64,000 nt of DNA from JAXGXQ01 sp040772685 (lineage in GTDB: Bacteria > Bacillota > Clostridia > Saccharofermentanales > UBA5734). A program made the translations under genes and the position numbers. Positions within the stretch are counted from its first letter, which is position 1, and each line of letters begins with the position of its first letter. The stretch is taken from assembly GCA_040772685.1 (NCBI GenBank), contig JAXGXQ010000005.1:98518-162517 (forward strand), in the 5' to 3' direction. A model generated the notes under the pieces. That model worked only from the letters and a program-made list of their open reading frames with translations, had not been told where the DNA came from and ran no database searches. Below are positions 15,797 through 24,883 of the stretch, piece by piece.

Positions 15797-16906
15797 TTAG
15801 TTATGCCACCATTTCCCGCTCTGGGTTTTGAGCGGACCCTTGTCCTGTTTTTCAAGATACTGTCGAACCATCGAAGCAAGTTTAAACAGAACCGCGTCAT
15901 CAAAATTGCGCAGGTCAAGCCCGGTGATTTTCTGAACTTTATCAAGTCGGTATACGAGGGTATTGCGGTGGACAAACAGCTGCCGCGAAGTCTCACTGCC
16001 ATTTAGGTTGTTTTCGAAAAATTTGGCGATGGTCAGAAGTGTTTCACTGTCCAGCGCTTCATAAGCGCCTTTTGGGAAAACTTCATCCAGGAACATGTGA
16101 CAAAGTGTAGGCGGCAGCTGATATATCAAACGGCCGAGACCAAGGCGGTCATAGCGCATGATGTGGCTTTCGCTTTCAAAAATTCCACCGACAGTAAGCG
16201 CCAGCGAAGCTTCCCGATATGACTTGGCCGCGTCCTTTAAAGTGTCAGCCGGCATGCCGATGCCGATATGGACTTCGGTCAATGATTCGGCGACCAGCCT
16301 GTCGAGAATTGACTGTGCTGTCAGGTCGATCTGTTCAGGATTATCCTTGGGATATTCAGTTAAAAGGACTACCGTTTCCTCGTCCATAGCGAGGACATAG
16401 GAAGATTTGCCTTCGGGAAACAGTTTTTGAATCAGATCAAGGCTGTCCACACCCTCTTCGCGGCCAATTCGAATCAGGTAGGCCAGGCGGGTCAGAGAGT
16501 ACGGGATTTTGAATTCACGGGCTTTCAGGGGAATATCCCCGGGGAGCTCGTTTTCGAGCAAAACATTCTTCAGGAATGTTTCCCGCTCGGCATCTGTATT
16601 ACGTTCCTTCAAGGCTGCCAGGAACCACTGTGAAAGCAGTTCCAGATACTTTTGCGAAACCTCGTCGGTTCCTTCAATAAAACTGATCAAAACAGGCTTG
16701 TCGGGTTCGGAAAGTTTCATGTAGGTGCGGCCGAATGTTGTGACTGTGCCTTCATCCGCAAGCAGAACAGCACGGGCAGATGTATCTTCACTACCTTCAA
16801 GTCGTTCATCGGTGCAGGCAATCACGATGCCATCGGCATCGAGCACTCCAACTACCTGAGTCAGAATCTGCGCGGCTGCCACGACACTTTTTTTCAACTC
16901 CTCCAT
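15797..16906 (-). CDS. PucR/CdaR-family transcriptional regulator
   Basis: 369 residues. The C-terminal 60 or so form the PucR-type helix-turn-helix (NNLNGSETSRQLFVHRNTLV then YRLDKVQKITGLDL), preceded by a GGDEF-like regulatory middle region (HIGIGMPADTLKDAAKSYRE) as in CdaR. The N-terminus (residues 1-60) looks like a small ligand-sensing domain. The effector is unknown. It is the first gene of the ftsEX unit and is divergent from argC, so it could control either. ATG 16906 follows AGGAAGG. Confidence 0.8.
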   Translation of the reverse strand: MEELKKSVVAAAQILTQVVGVLDADGIVIACTDERLEGSEDTSARAVLLADEGTVTTFGRTYMKLSEPDKPVLISFIEGTDEVSQKYLELLSQWFLAALKERNTDAERETFLKNVLLENELPGDIPLKAREFKIPYSLTRLAYLIRIGREEGVDSLDLIQKLFPEGKSSYVLAMDEETVVLLTEYPKDNPEQIDLTAQSILDRLVAESLTEVHIGIGMPADTLKDAAKSYREASLALTVGGIFESESHIMRYDRLGLGRLIYQLPPTLCHMFLDEVFPKGAYEALDSETLLTIAKFFENNLNGSETSRQLFVHRNTLVYRLDKVQKITGLDLRNFDDAVLFKLASMVRQYLEKQDKGPLKTQSGKWWHN

Positions 16907-16970
16907 ATGCTACCTTCCTATTGCCAAAATAACTAAAAAAGTCAATGCATATTGTTCCTTATTCTTTCAT

Positions 16971-16999
16971 ATCTTATACGAATCGCACTAATTGTTCAA
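16971..16999 (-). promoter_or_regulatory. Predicted promoter of the regulator-ftsEX unit
   Basis: Minus-strand TTGAAC (16994-16999), 17-base spacer, TAAGAT (16971-16976). Both hexamers match consensus at about four positions. It lies 65 bases above the regulator start in the 356-base divergent region 16907-17262, which otherwise holds only AT-rich sequence and the argC promoter. Confidence 0.4.
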
Positions 17000-17167
17000 G
17001 CATTTGATGCCAAGTTGACCAAATCGGCGCTATGATTTTAGCGTGACATTATCCCTGACGAGTAATACCATAGCATTATAATTATATATTCGCGTTTGCT
17101 GCAGCCGCTTACTCAACCGTATTAGATGTATCATTAAAATGTAATAGCGGACAAAAGAAAACAGCAC

Positions 17168-17196
17168 TTGTGTAATGTATCTTTATGCAATATAAT
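17168..17196 (+). promoter_or_regulatory. Predicted promoter of the arginine operon
   Basis: TTGTGT (17168-17173), a 17-base spacer, and a perfect TATAAT (17191-17196) lie 67 bases before the argC ATG. It is the best promoter in the divergent region. The -10 overlaps the inverted repeat described separately, which would allow repression. Confidence 0.6.
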
Positions 17197-17201
17197 GCAT
17201 A
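17184..17201 (+). promoter_or_regulatory. Candidate ArgR-type operator over the argC -10 element
   Basis: TATGCA (17184-17189) and TGCATA (17196-17201) form an inverted repeat with a 6-base AT spacer, 18 bases in all, the size and AT-rich character of an arginine box. It overlaps the predicted -10. Similarity to the published ARG-box consensus is only partial, so the regulator is inferred from context. Confidence 0.4.
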
Positions 17202-17262
17202 TTTATTAACTCGCAGCAGATAGGCTGCTGCCGGCAAGTGTACTTAAAAGGAGCGTAACCTC

Positions 17263-18318
17263 ATGACTCAAAACAAGCAAACCAGGATCGGCATTATTGG
17301 CGCTACCGGCTATGTCGGAGTTGAACTGGCGCGAATTCTCGCCCCGCACCCTGGTTTCCAGTTGACTGTGCTGAATTCAAAAAGCTTTACCGGTAAACGG
17401 TTTTCGGATATTTACCCCGCTTTCCGCAGTGTCATTGACCTTGAACTGACAGAGCCCGATGCCGACACCCTGGCTGCTTCCTGCGACATTGTGATCACGG
17501 CACTGCCGCATGGTGTCTCAGCCGCAACTGTCCCCGGCCTGCTGGAGCGCGGTTTACGTGTGCTTGACCACAGCGGAGATTTCCGTTTCCGTGACGTTAA
17601 AACATATGAATCTGCCTACAAACTAACGCATCCTCGGCCAGATCTTGCAGAGGAAGCAGTATACGGATTGCCTGAAATTTACCGCGAAGCCATTCGCACA
17701 GCCAGGCTGGTTGCCAACCCCGGCTGCTATCCAACCTGCTCGATCCTGCCACTTGCTCCCTTACTTGCCAATAACTTGATTGAAAGCAGCGGCATTATTA
17801 TCAACGCTGTTTCCGGGGTCAGTGGAGCCGGGCGTAAAGCGGAACTGGCATATGCCTTCTGTGAAACCGAAAGCACTTTCCGCCCATATGGTGTGGCAAA
17901 TCATCGCCATACCCCTGAGATCGAACAGGAACTGGGTTTGGTGACAGGCAACCCCATTGCCGTCAGCTTCACCCCGCATCTGGCGCCGATGAAACGCGGC
18001 ATGCTGGCCACAATTTACACCCGCCCGCTTGCCGGTGTTACTGCCGCAGATATCGGTGAAGCACTAACCAATGCTTATGGCATGGAGCCTTTTGTGCGGC
18101 TGCTTAGCGGCGGCGCCTTACCAGACACCCGCAATACAGCAGGTACCAATTTCATCGATGTCGCCTGTCATTTCGACGAACATAGCGGCTTTCTGAAGCT
18201 GTTCTCTGCACTCGACAACCTGGGTAAAGGGGCTGCAGCGCAAGCTGTTCAGGCACTAAACCTTATGGTTGGCCTGCCGGAGGTAACCGGTCTCACCAAT
18301 GCCGGTATGGCAATCTAA
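17263..18318 (+). CDS. argC: N-acetyl-gamma-glutamyl-phosphate reductase
   Basis: 351 residues. The NADP-binding GATGYVG (13-19) and the catalytic Cys155 in NPGCYPT are present, with the C-terminal half matching ArgC. It reduces N-acetylglutamyl phosphate to the semialdehyde in ornithine/arginine synthesis. First gene of argC-argB-argD-argF; an AAAAGGAG site precedes the ATG. Confidence 0.96.
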   Translation: MTQNKQTRIGIIGATGYVGVELARILAPHPGFQLTVLNSKSFTGKRFSDIYPAFRSVIDLELTEPDADTLAASCDIVITALPHGVSAATVPGLLERGLRVLDHSGDFRFRDVKTYESAYKLTHPRPDLAEEAVYGLPEIYREAIRTARLVANPGCYPTCSILPLAPLLANNLIESSGIIINAVSGVSGAGRKAELAYAFCETESTFRPYGVANHRHTPEIEQELGLVTGNPIAVSFTPHLAPMKRGMLATIYTRPLAGVTAADIGEALTNAYGMEPFVRLLSGGALPDTRNTAGTNFIDVACHFDEHSGFLKLFSALDNLGKGAAAQAVQALNLMVGLPEVTGLTNAGMAI

Positions 18319-18397
18319 AAAATGACGCCCATATCCGCAGCCGGGTGTATTAAAACCAAAGCCTCGCTGCCTTTACAGGTATTGAAAGGAATTCCAT

Positions 18398-19321
18398 ATG
18401 CATGATATGCAATCAATCATCTCCAAAGCCCAAACTCTGATTGAAGCTTTGCCTTATATCCAGAAGTTCGCCGGAAAAACAGTAGTTATCAAGTACGGTG
18501 GCAATGCCATGATCAACGACGAGCTGAAAACAAACGTGATCGAAGATGTCACATTGCTCAAGTTTATCGGCATTAACCCGGTATTGGTGCACGGCGGCGG
18601 GCCTGATATCAGTGCGATGCTGGAACAGCTGGCAATACCTTCTCATTTTGAACGAGGCTTACGCGTTACAGATTCTGCCACCATGAACGTTGCCCAAATG
18701 GTTTTGATCGGTAAAACCAACAAAGAAATTGTTTCCCGTTTGAACCGGCAAGGAGCCAGAGCCATAGGTATTTCTGGCATTGATGGCAACCTGATTGAAT
18801 GCCAGAAACTTACGGAAGACGATGAAGGCCGGCCGATAGACGTTGGCCAGGTAGGGCGCATCACCAAAATCAACCATACCCTGCTGGCAAAACTTGCTGA
18901 AGATGAATACATTCCGGTAGTCGCCCCGATTGGTGTTGGTCCCAACGGTGAAAGCTATAACATTAACGCTGATACTGTCGCCGGCGAAATCGCCGCTGCG
19001 CTGCAAGCAGAAAAACTGCTGATGTTAAGCGATGTACCAGGAGTTATGCGAGCTGCGGCTGATGGCAGTCAAAAAGTTATCCCCCAGCTTAACGAAACTG
19101 ATATCCATCAACTGATCACTGAAGGTGTGATCGCCGGCGGGATGATCCCTAAAGTTCTCGGCTGTCTCGAAACCGTACGCCGCGGAGTCAGCAGGGCTCA
19201 TATACTCGATGGACGCATGCCGCACTGCCTGCTGTTGGAAATTTTCACCAACCGTGGTATTGGCACGATGATAACCCTGGATCACCAAGAACAGCCCGGC
19301 GAAGCGGCAATTTTAAATTGA
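18398..19321 (+). CDS. argB: Acetylglutamate kinase
   Basis: 307 residues of the amino-acid kinase fold: the phosphate-binding KYGGNAM near residue 33, VLVHGGGPDISAMLEQL, and NINADTVAGEIAAALQAEKL towards the C-terminus. It phosphorylates N-acetylglutamate, usually the arginine-inhibited step of cyclic pathways. A 79-base gap after argC is where argJ sits in many Bacillota operons; no gene is present there. Confidence 0.96.
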   Translation: MHDMQSIISKAQTLIEALPYIQKFAGKTVVIKYGGNAMINDELKTNVIEDVTLLKFIGINPVLVHGGGPDISAMLEQLAIPSHFERGLRVTDSATMNVAQMVLIGKTNKEIVSRLNRQGARAIGISGIDGNLIECQKLTEDDEGRPIDVGQVGRITKINHTLLAKLAEDEYIPVVAPIGVGPNGESYNINADTVAGEIAAALQAEKLLMLSDVPGVMRAAADGSQKVIPQLNETDIHQLITEGVIAGGMIPKVLGCLETVRRGVSRAHILDGRMPHCLLLEIFTNRGIGTMITLDHQEQPGEAAILN

Positions 19322-19347
19322 ACGTCTATAAACAGGAGAAATTAAAA

Positions 19348-20553
19348 ATGGATAAAAGACTCGAAGCAATCGCAGCAGTGGACGGACAATATTATCTGAA
19401 CGCTTTCGGCAAGCGCACCCCACTCTGCTTTGATCGTGGCGAGGGAATCTGGCTGTTTGACACAACCGGCAAAAAATATATGGACCTGATTGGCGGTATT
19501 GCCGTCAATGTGTTGGGGCACGGCCATCCCCGGCTGGTTGCAGCTATCTGCGACCAGGCTGCGAACCTGATTCATTGCTCCAACCTTTATTATATCGAGA
19601 ACCAGGCCAAACTGGCGGAGAAACTGGGCAATTTGTTCGGAGGCGGCCGCGTGTTCATTGGCAACAGCGGAGCTGAGGCCAACGAAGGAGCAATAAAACT
19701 GGCGCGTGGTTATTTTTATCATCAGGGAAGCCCGCGAGCTACTATTGTCACCGCGACTCACTCCTTCCATGGCCGTACTCTGGCTACGGCAACGGCTACG
19801 GGCCAAACCAAATACAGCAAACCATTCGCACCGCTGCCATCAGATTTTGTGCATGTTCCCTTTAATGACCTCGCAGCCTTAAAGGCAGCTGTTAATGAAG
19901 ATACCTGCGCGGTTATGCTTGAAGTAATCCAGGGTGAAAGCGGCGTTAACCCCGCCGACCAGGAGTATATTACGGAAGCGGCTGCCTGGTGTCGGGCAAA
20001 CGGCGCTCTGCTGATTATCGATGAAGTTCAGACCGGTATGGGCCGCAGCGGCTTCTTCTTCGCCTATGAAGCTTACGGCATTAAGCCGGATATTGTGACT
20101 CTGGCCAAAGGACTGGGCGGCGGGGTGCCGATCGGAGCCTTAATCGCTAATGAGAAAGCCGCTACAGGCTTTGAACCCGGTGACCACGGCAGCACTTTCG
20201 GCGGGAATCCGCTGGCATGTGCCGCTGCACTTGCTGTACTGGAAACTTATGAAGCAGAGAACTTAACAGCCAAAGCCGGGCAGATGGGCAATTATTTCCG
20301 AAATGCCCTTGAGCAGCTCAAAAGCTCTGGTGCGCCGATCGCTGAAATCCGGGGCATGGGCCTGATGATCGGCATTGGCTTGGAACAACCTGTTGCCGCA
20401 GCAGTAAGAAGCAGCCTGGCTGAACAAGGTTGCCTGGTAGGTGCCGTCGGCACCACAACTTTACGGCTCCTGCCGCCTTTAATAATTACAGAAGCTGATA
20501 TTGATTTGTTTGTCAGCAAATTGGCAAAAACATTGAAAGAGGTAGCGGTATGA
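19348..20553 (+). CDS. argD: Acetylornithine aminotransferase
   Basis: 401 residues of class III PLP aminotransferase. GNSGAEANEGAIKLAR (105-120) binds the cofactor phosphate, and LLIIDEVQTGMGRSG and the PLP lysine K254 (TLAKGLGGG) are intact. The start is ATG 19348 with a CAGGAG site; the frame open from 19318 lies within the end of argB. Converts the semialdehyde to N-acetylornithine. The stop overlaps the argF start by four bases (ATGA). Confidence 0.95.
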   Translation: MDKRLEAIAAVDGQYYLNAFGKRTPLCFDRGEGIWLFDTTGKKYMDLIGGIAVNVLGHGHPRLVAAICDQAANLIHCSNLYYIENQAKLAEKLGNLFGGGRVFIGNSGAEANEGAIKLARGYFYHQGSPRATIVTATHSFHGRTLATATATGQTKYSKPFAPLPSDFVHVPFNDLAALKAAVNEDTCAVMLEVIQGESGVNPADQEYITEAAAWCRANGALLIIDEVQTGMGRSGFFFAYEAYGIKPDIVTLAKGLGGGVPIGALIANEKAATGFEPGDHGSTFGGNPLACAAALAVLETYEAENLTAKAGQMGNYFRNALEQLKSSGAPIAEIRGMGLMIGIGLEQPVAAAVRSSLAEQGCLVGAVGTTTLRLLPPLIITEADIDLFVSKLAKTLKEVAV

Positions 20554-21476
20554 AGCATTTCATCAGCCTCGCTGACCTGTCACCGGCCGAATTCAACAAT
20601 CTGTTGAATTTGGCAGACCAACTGAAGCAGGAGTTTAAGGCAGGACAACAGAAAAAACCTCTGGCAGGCAAAACGCTGGCTATGATTTTTTCTAAATCAT
20701 CTACTCGCACCCGCGTTTCCTTTGAAACCGGAATGTATCAGCTTGGCGGCCATGCCCTTTTCCTCAGCCATCACGATATCCAGCTGGGTCGTGGTGAATC
20801 AATTCACGACACTGCCAAGGTTTTGTCGCGGTTTGTCGATGGAATTATGATCCGAACCTTCAGTCACCAAGATGTAATTGATCTGGCCAAGTACGGAACA
20901 ATACCGGTTATTAACGGGCTGACGGATCTAATGCACCCCTGCCAGGCTCTGGCAGATTTGCAGACTGTGCGTGAACATCGCGGAGAACTGAAGGGTCGCA
21001 AACTCGCTTACCTTGGGGACGGCAACAATGTTGCCCATTCGTTGCTGCATGCCTGTGCTTTGGCTGGGATGAACATAGCAGTCGCCTCCCCTGCCGGTTA
21101 TTCCTGTGATCCAGTTTGCGTGGCAGAAGCACAAGCTATAGCAGCACAAACCGGCGCAGAGATAATTATGACCACCGACGCAGCAGCAGCTGCTCAGGGC
21201 GCCGACGCTGTATATACAGACACGTGGGTCAGTATGGGTCAGGAGAGCGACAAGCAGCAGAGAATAGCTGATTTTGAGGGATATCAGGTTAACGACGCAA
21301 TAATGGCTATGGCTGCGCCTGGCGCTGTTTTCCTTCATTGCCTGCCCGCCTACCGGGGCTATGAAGTAACAGAATCGGTGATAGATGGGCCGCAATCAGC
21401 AGTATTTGACGAAGCAGAAAACCGTCTCCATGCTCAAAAAGCGATCCTCGTTTCACTGCTGGCAGAACAGGCATGA
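20550..21476 (+). CDS. argF: Ornithine carbamoyltransferase
   Basis: 308 residues. The carbamoyl-phosphate site SSTRTR (50-55), a central HPCQALADL and the ornithine-loop HCLPAYRGYEVT are present, distinguishing it from aspartate carbamoyltransferase. It makes citrulline from ornithine. ATGA overlaps with argD before it and the GNAT gene after it indicate tight translational coupling. Confidence 0.95.
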   Translation: MKHFISLADLSPAEFNNLLNLADQLKQEFKAGQQKKPLAGKTLAMIFSKSSTRTRVSFETGMYQLGGHALFLSHHDIQLGRGESIHDTAKVLSRFVDGIMIRTFSHQDVIDLAKYGTIPVINGLTDLMHPCQALADLQTVREHRGELKGRKLAYLGDGNNVAHSLLHACALAGMNIAVASPAGYSCDPVCVAEAQAIAAQTGAEIIMTTDAAAAAQGADAVYTDTWVSMGQESDKQQRIADFEGYQVNDAIMAMAAPGAVFLHCLPAYRGYEVTESVIDGPQSAVFDEAENRLHAQKAILVSLLAEQA

Positions 21477-21979
21477 ATACGCCGGTTCGAATCCGCAAAG
21501 CGACAGAGGCGGACGCTCCCGCCATCGCCAGTCTGCTGCAGACTTCGATGGCCCAATACGCCGAAGTCAGTGGCATACCTACTGTGCTCGACGCCCAGCG
21601 CGAAACCGAAGCGGATATCCTGCGTCATATCGAACAGGATTTGGTTCTGGTTGCAGAAACTCCCGGCAGCATTGACGGAACAGTAAGGCTTCGTTTGGAA
21701 AACGACAAAAAAGCTTATTTCAGCCGTTTCGCTGTCGCCCCCAACCGTCGTAAAACCGGTATCGGGAAGCACTTGTTAATGGTAGCTGTCGAATTACTAA
21801 GTGAAGCAGGCGCCGAGGAAATAATGCTGCATACCGCGCTTTCAAATCAGCCTTTGGTTGCACTGTACACCAGTCAGGGCTTTGAGCTGGTAAGTGTTTC
21901 ACACGATCGCGGCTACGCGCGCGGCCTTTTTCGCAAAGTATTAAGGCCTGACGACTCCAGTCAGAAAACTGATAACTGA
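21473..21979 (+). CDS. GNAT-family acetyltransferase in the arginine operon (candidate N-acetylglutamate synthase)
   Basis: 168 residues of a single GNAT domain: RIRKATEADAPAIASLLQTS at the start, FAVAPNRRKTGIGKHLLMVA as the acetyl-CoA motif A, and ALYTSQGFELVSVSHDRG near the end. It overlaps argF by four bases (ATGA), so it belongs to the operon. Short single-domain GNATs act as N-acetylglutamate synthase in some bacteria; with no argJ here, that role is an attractive inference but is not proven by sequence. Confidence 0.8.
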   Translation: MNTPVRIRKATEADAPAIASLLQTSMAQYAEVSGIPTVLDAQRETEADILRHIEQDLVLVAETPGSIDGTVRLRLENDKKAYFSRFAVAPNRRKTGIGKHLLMVAVELLSEAGAEEIMLHTALSNQPLVALYTSQGFELVSVSHDRGYARGLFRKVLRPDDSSQKTDN

Positions 21980-22014
21980 GGTTTATTGATGCGGATGACA
22001 ATACAAACTTGAGC

Positions 22015-22425
22015 TTAAGGGCGAAGATAAACCGCCAGCGGGATATCCAGATTCCGAACAATCATAAATATCAGAGCAACCCCAAGCAGCGGCCACAGCA
22101 GCTTGGGGTTTATGTAATTACGGCGGTTGCAACGACGGTCGCGGCTCGAGAATGATACCGGCCGCAAAAGGCGTGGCAAAGAAGTTTCGGTTTTGACGCA
22201 GCGTTGCAGTAACAGCGTGAGCCCCTGCCAAAGCAGGGCTGCGAACATCAGCACAAACAGCAGGTTCTGGCGCCAGGCTAGGGCAATATTGCCAGCAAAT
22301 ATCGAGCGCAGTGCCCGTGTAGAGCCGCAGCCCGCACACAGCAATCCAGTCAGACTATAAACAGGACAGACGTAATGAAGCGCGACTCTAGCGATAATTA
22401 TTTCTGCCAGCCAGTAAAGCAGCAT
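22015..22425 (-). CDS. DUF2752 family membrane protein
   Basis: 136 residues. The DUF2752 signature is clear: CPVYSLTGLLC then AGCGSTRALR (residues 20-40), followed by a membrane segment (about 53-72). A second hydrophobic stretch lies near the C-terminus (WPLLGVALIFMIVRNLDIPL). The function of the family is unknown. GAGGTATAA precedes the ATG. It stands alone between the arg operon (convergent) and ribU. Confidence 0.8.
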   Translation of the reverse strand: MLLYWLAEIIIARVALHYVCPVYSLTGLLCAGCGSTRALRSIFAGNIALAWRQNLLFVLMFAALLWQGLTLLLQRCVKTETSLPRLLRPVSFSSRDRRCNRRNYINPKLLWPLLGVALIFMIVRNLDIPLAVYLRP

Positions 22426-22511
22426 TTATACCTCGCCCGGAAATATGTGATTTTCCCAGCAATCGAAATGCGACATCCTGTTCGAATGTCAGCGAACGCT
22501 GTCTGCGGAAT

Positions 22512-23252
22512 TTAGCGATGCAACAGTGGGCTGATGCGCTTATAAATTACCGCAACAATCAATGAAATCATAGTTCCTTTAAAAATGTTAAAGGGAACGA
22601 AGACAAACAAAATCAAGGATTTAAGATCAGTTACCAGCGTATTGCCAACTGCGTTGGTGGCGGCAATGATGGCCGGCAGCGGGAAATTGACGACATTGAC
22701 ATAGATCGGAATCATAATAAAGTAATTGATCAGGCTGGCGCCAACAGTCATTACCAAAGTACCCATAGCCATGGCAAACCAGGCCCGATGTTTAGTTTTG
22801 TACTTCTTGTACAACAATCCGGCAGTGCCGACGAAAAGCGAACCAATGACAAAATTTGCCAGTTCACCAATACCGCCGGTAAATGTTGCGGGCAAGTGCA
22901 CCAGGTTCTTGATGGCTTCCACGATAATGCCGGAAACCGGTCCCATTGAGAAAGCAGCAAGTAATACAGCCACTTCACTGAAATCAAGTTTAAGGAATGT
23001 CGGCATCAAGGGCACGGAAAACTCGAGATACATCAGCACTACAGCGATTGCTGCCAGTACACCGGTTTTGGCAATATAGCGAACAGCCCGGCGTCTGGTG
23101 GCAAGGGCGCATTCCTGGTTCCTCACTGGATCCACCCGGCTGGTGGCGTCGCACTCAAGCTGAGGCTGTTTATTAATCCGTGGATGCTGAACGGCACTGT
23201 TGAAGCCCGCGGATTCAGCTTTTTGTTGGAATTTGACTGTTTTGTTGTTCAT
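22512..23252 (-). CDS. ribU: Riboflavin ECF transporter substrate-binding subunit RibU
   Basis: 246 residues. After a polar 60-residue N-terminal extension come about six membrane segments with the RibU-type block LMPTFLKLDFSEVAVLLAAF and INYFIMIPIYVNVV. It captures riboflavin and works with a shared EcfAAT energising module, not in this window. The FMN riboswitch directly upstream supports the assignment strongly. The start ATG 23252 follows an AGAGAGGA site. Confidence 0.92.
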   Translation of the reverse strand: MNNKTVKFQQKAESAGFNSAVQHPRINKQPQLECDATSRVDPVRNQECALATRRRAVRYIAKTGVLAAIAVVLMYLEFSVPLMPTFLKLDFSEVAVLLAAFSMGPVSGIIVEAIKNLVHLPATFTGGIGELANFVIGSLFVGTAGLLYKKYKTKHRAWFAMAMGTLVMTVGASLINYFIMIPIYVNVVNFPLPAIIAATNAVGNTLVTDLKSLILFVFVPFNIFKGTMISLIVAVIYKRISPLLHR

Positions 23253-23334
23253 TTTTTTGGTCCTCTCTTTGGTTGTCCAGAGGCATGGTTACTGAACATC
23301 TACTGTAACTCAGGACTTGTGCTTGACTTTTCCC

Positions 23335-23365
23335 ATTAAAAAACCCCGTCTAATTAAAGACGGGG
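23335..23365 (-). terminator. Intrinsic terminator downstream of the FMN riboswitch
   Basis: On the minus strand a perfect 8-bp stem (AGCCCCGTCT side against AGACGGGG; arms 23344-23351 and 23358-23365) with a 6-base loop is followed by a U-run (23335-23343). It lies between the FMN aptamer and the ribU start, so it is the expression platform: termination would stop ribU transcription when FMN is bound. Confidence 0.85.
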
Positions 23366-23383
23366 CTAATAAAAAGTCGACTT

Positions 23384-23521
23384 GTGTCGCGCCTTCCATC
23401 CAGACTTTACTGTCGGCCAAGGGTTCTCACCTTGTCTGCAGACCCTGCCGGATCCGCTCGCGGGCTTGTCATGTTACCATGCATCACCGCCGGTCGGGAA
23501 TTTCACCCTGCCCCGGAACGA
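23384..23521 (-). promoter_or_regulatory. FMN riboswitch (RFN element)
   Basis: Read on minus, the conserved RFN segments occur in order: GGGGCAGGGTGAAATTCCC, GACCGGCGGTGATG, AGCCCGCGAGC, AGGTGAGAACCC, GGCCGACAGTAAAGTCTGG and ATGGAAG. This is the complete FMN aptamer with its six-helix junction. It controls ribU through the terminator immediately downstream. Recognised by eye from the known consensus. Confidence 0.95.
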
Positions 23522-23537
23522 TTTAATTGTCAAATTC

Positions 23538-23565
23538 AGTATAGCACGTTCGCTGTATATGACAA
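23538..23565 (-). promoter_or_regulatory. Predicted promoter of the ribU transcript
   Basis: Minus-strand TTGTCA (23560-23565; five of six), a 16-base spacer and TATACT (23538-23543; five of six) lie just upstream of the riboswitch, placing the start about 10 bases before the aptamer. Confidence 0.7.
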
Positions 23566-23614
23566 CCCTGTTTCAACATAACGCAGCAACGCAGTACAAC
23601 TCCATTGCAACATC

Positions 23615-24883
23615 CTACAGCAGATAGCTGCGTACCGCGTTAATTCCCTCTTCGGTGCGGTAGGCACGCGGCATCCGGCGGCCGACAACACAGGTAACTT
23701 CATAATTTATGGTGCCAGCCAGCGCGGCAATTTCATCCACACTCAGTTCAGCAATTTTTTCGCCGCTTTTCTGGCGACCAAACAGAACCACTTCACTGCC
23801 GGTTGCCACAGGTAACGGAGCTTCTGTAACATCAATCATACAGGTATCCATACAGATTCGCCCAATCTGCGGGAAGCGGACTCCCTGGATCAGCACTTCA
23901 GCTTCGCCGGACAAACGCCGAGAATAGCCGTCAGCGTAGCCGATCGGAATTGTGGCTATGCGTGAAGGGCGCTCGGTAATAAAAGCCCGGCCATAGCTGA
24001 TCGAAGTGCCGGCGGGCACATCCTTAACCATGACCACGTTCGATTTAAGGGTCATTGCAGTTTTAAGAGCCACCGGCAGGACAGGCGCCGGACAACCGGG
24101 AGGCAGCATGCCATAAAGGATAAGTCCCGGGCGTACCATATCGAGATGCATTTCAGGGAATAGCAAGGTGGCGGCACTGTTACAGCAGTGTTTAATCGGT
24201 ATGGGCATGCCGATGCGGTCAAGTTCGCGATTTATTGTCATAAAACGTTCAAACTGTTCCCAAGTGTAAGTCGGGTCAATTTCGTCGGCACAAGCAAAAT
24301 GAGTATAAATACCTTCGATAATAATCCGCGGCATTTCATGGATATCAGTAATCGCCTTGATTGCTTCGTAGCCGGACTGGAAACCCACGCGCCCCATTCC
24401 TGTATCAACCTTGATATGAATCCGGACATCGCTGTTTAGCCTTACAGCAGCAGCTGAGAGGGCTTCAGCAAGGTCGCGGCTGTATACTGTCTGGGTCACG
24501 TTGCCGGCGATAATTTCTTCAGCCCGCCGCGGGTCAGTGTAACTGAGAACCAGAATCGGTGCTTCAACTCCGGCCTGTCTCAGTTCCAGAGCCTCATCGA
24601 GCATTGAAACAGCCAGCCGAGAGGCGCCATTTGCCAACAAAACCGGCACTACTTCAGCAACGCCGTGGCCGTAAGCATCGGCTTTAACAACAGCGCAGAT
24701 TTCGGTTCCGCGCCGAACAGCCTTACGCAGACTGCTGATGTTGTCCCGAATGCAACTGAGATCGACTTCCGCCCAGGAGCGGTTTAAAAAAATGTCCGGG
24801 GTTTCAAAGCTGTGTCCGGTATTGCGATCATCCGTTTTAGAGTTTTCAGCGCCGCATTGTCGTGATTTATCAAAGAGCGTCAT
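23615..24883 (-). CDS. alr: Alanine racemase
   Basis: 422 residues of a fold-III PLP racemase. The PLP lysine K68 lies in VVKADAYGHG, RPGLILYGML (251-260) is conserved, and the second catalytic base Y297 lies in SYGRAF. It makes D-alanine for peptidoglycan. The first 35 residues (polar, no motif) exceed the usual start. The ATG overlaps the nnr stop by four bases (ATGA), so the two are co-translated. Confidence 0.94.
   Translation of the reverse strand: MTLFDKSRQCGAENSKTDDRNTGHSFETPDIFLNRSWAEVDLSCIRDNISSLRKAVRRGTEICAVVKADAYGHGVAEVVPVLLANGASRLAVSMLDEALELRQAGVEAPILVLSYTDPRRAEEIIAGNVTQTVYSRDLAEALSAAAVRLNSDVRIHIKVDTGMGRVGFQSGYEAIKAITDIHEMPRIIIEGIYTHFACADEIDPTYTWEQFERFMTINRELDRIGMPIPIKHCCNSAATLLFPEMHLDMVRPGLILYGMLPPGCPAPVLPVALKTAMTLKSNVVMVKDVPAGTSISYGRAFITERPSRIATIPIGYADGYSRRLSGEAEVLIQGVRFPQIGRICMDTCMIDVTEAPLPVATGSEVVLFGRQKSGEKIAELSVDEIAALAGTINYEVTCVVGRRMPRAYRTEEGINAVRSYLL

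Noticed and set aside
23317..23627. Three open frames on plus around the FMN riboswitch
   Set aside because: They are the antisense of a complete riboswitch aptamer and terminator and have no ribosome sites.
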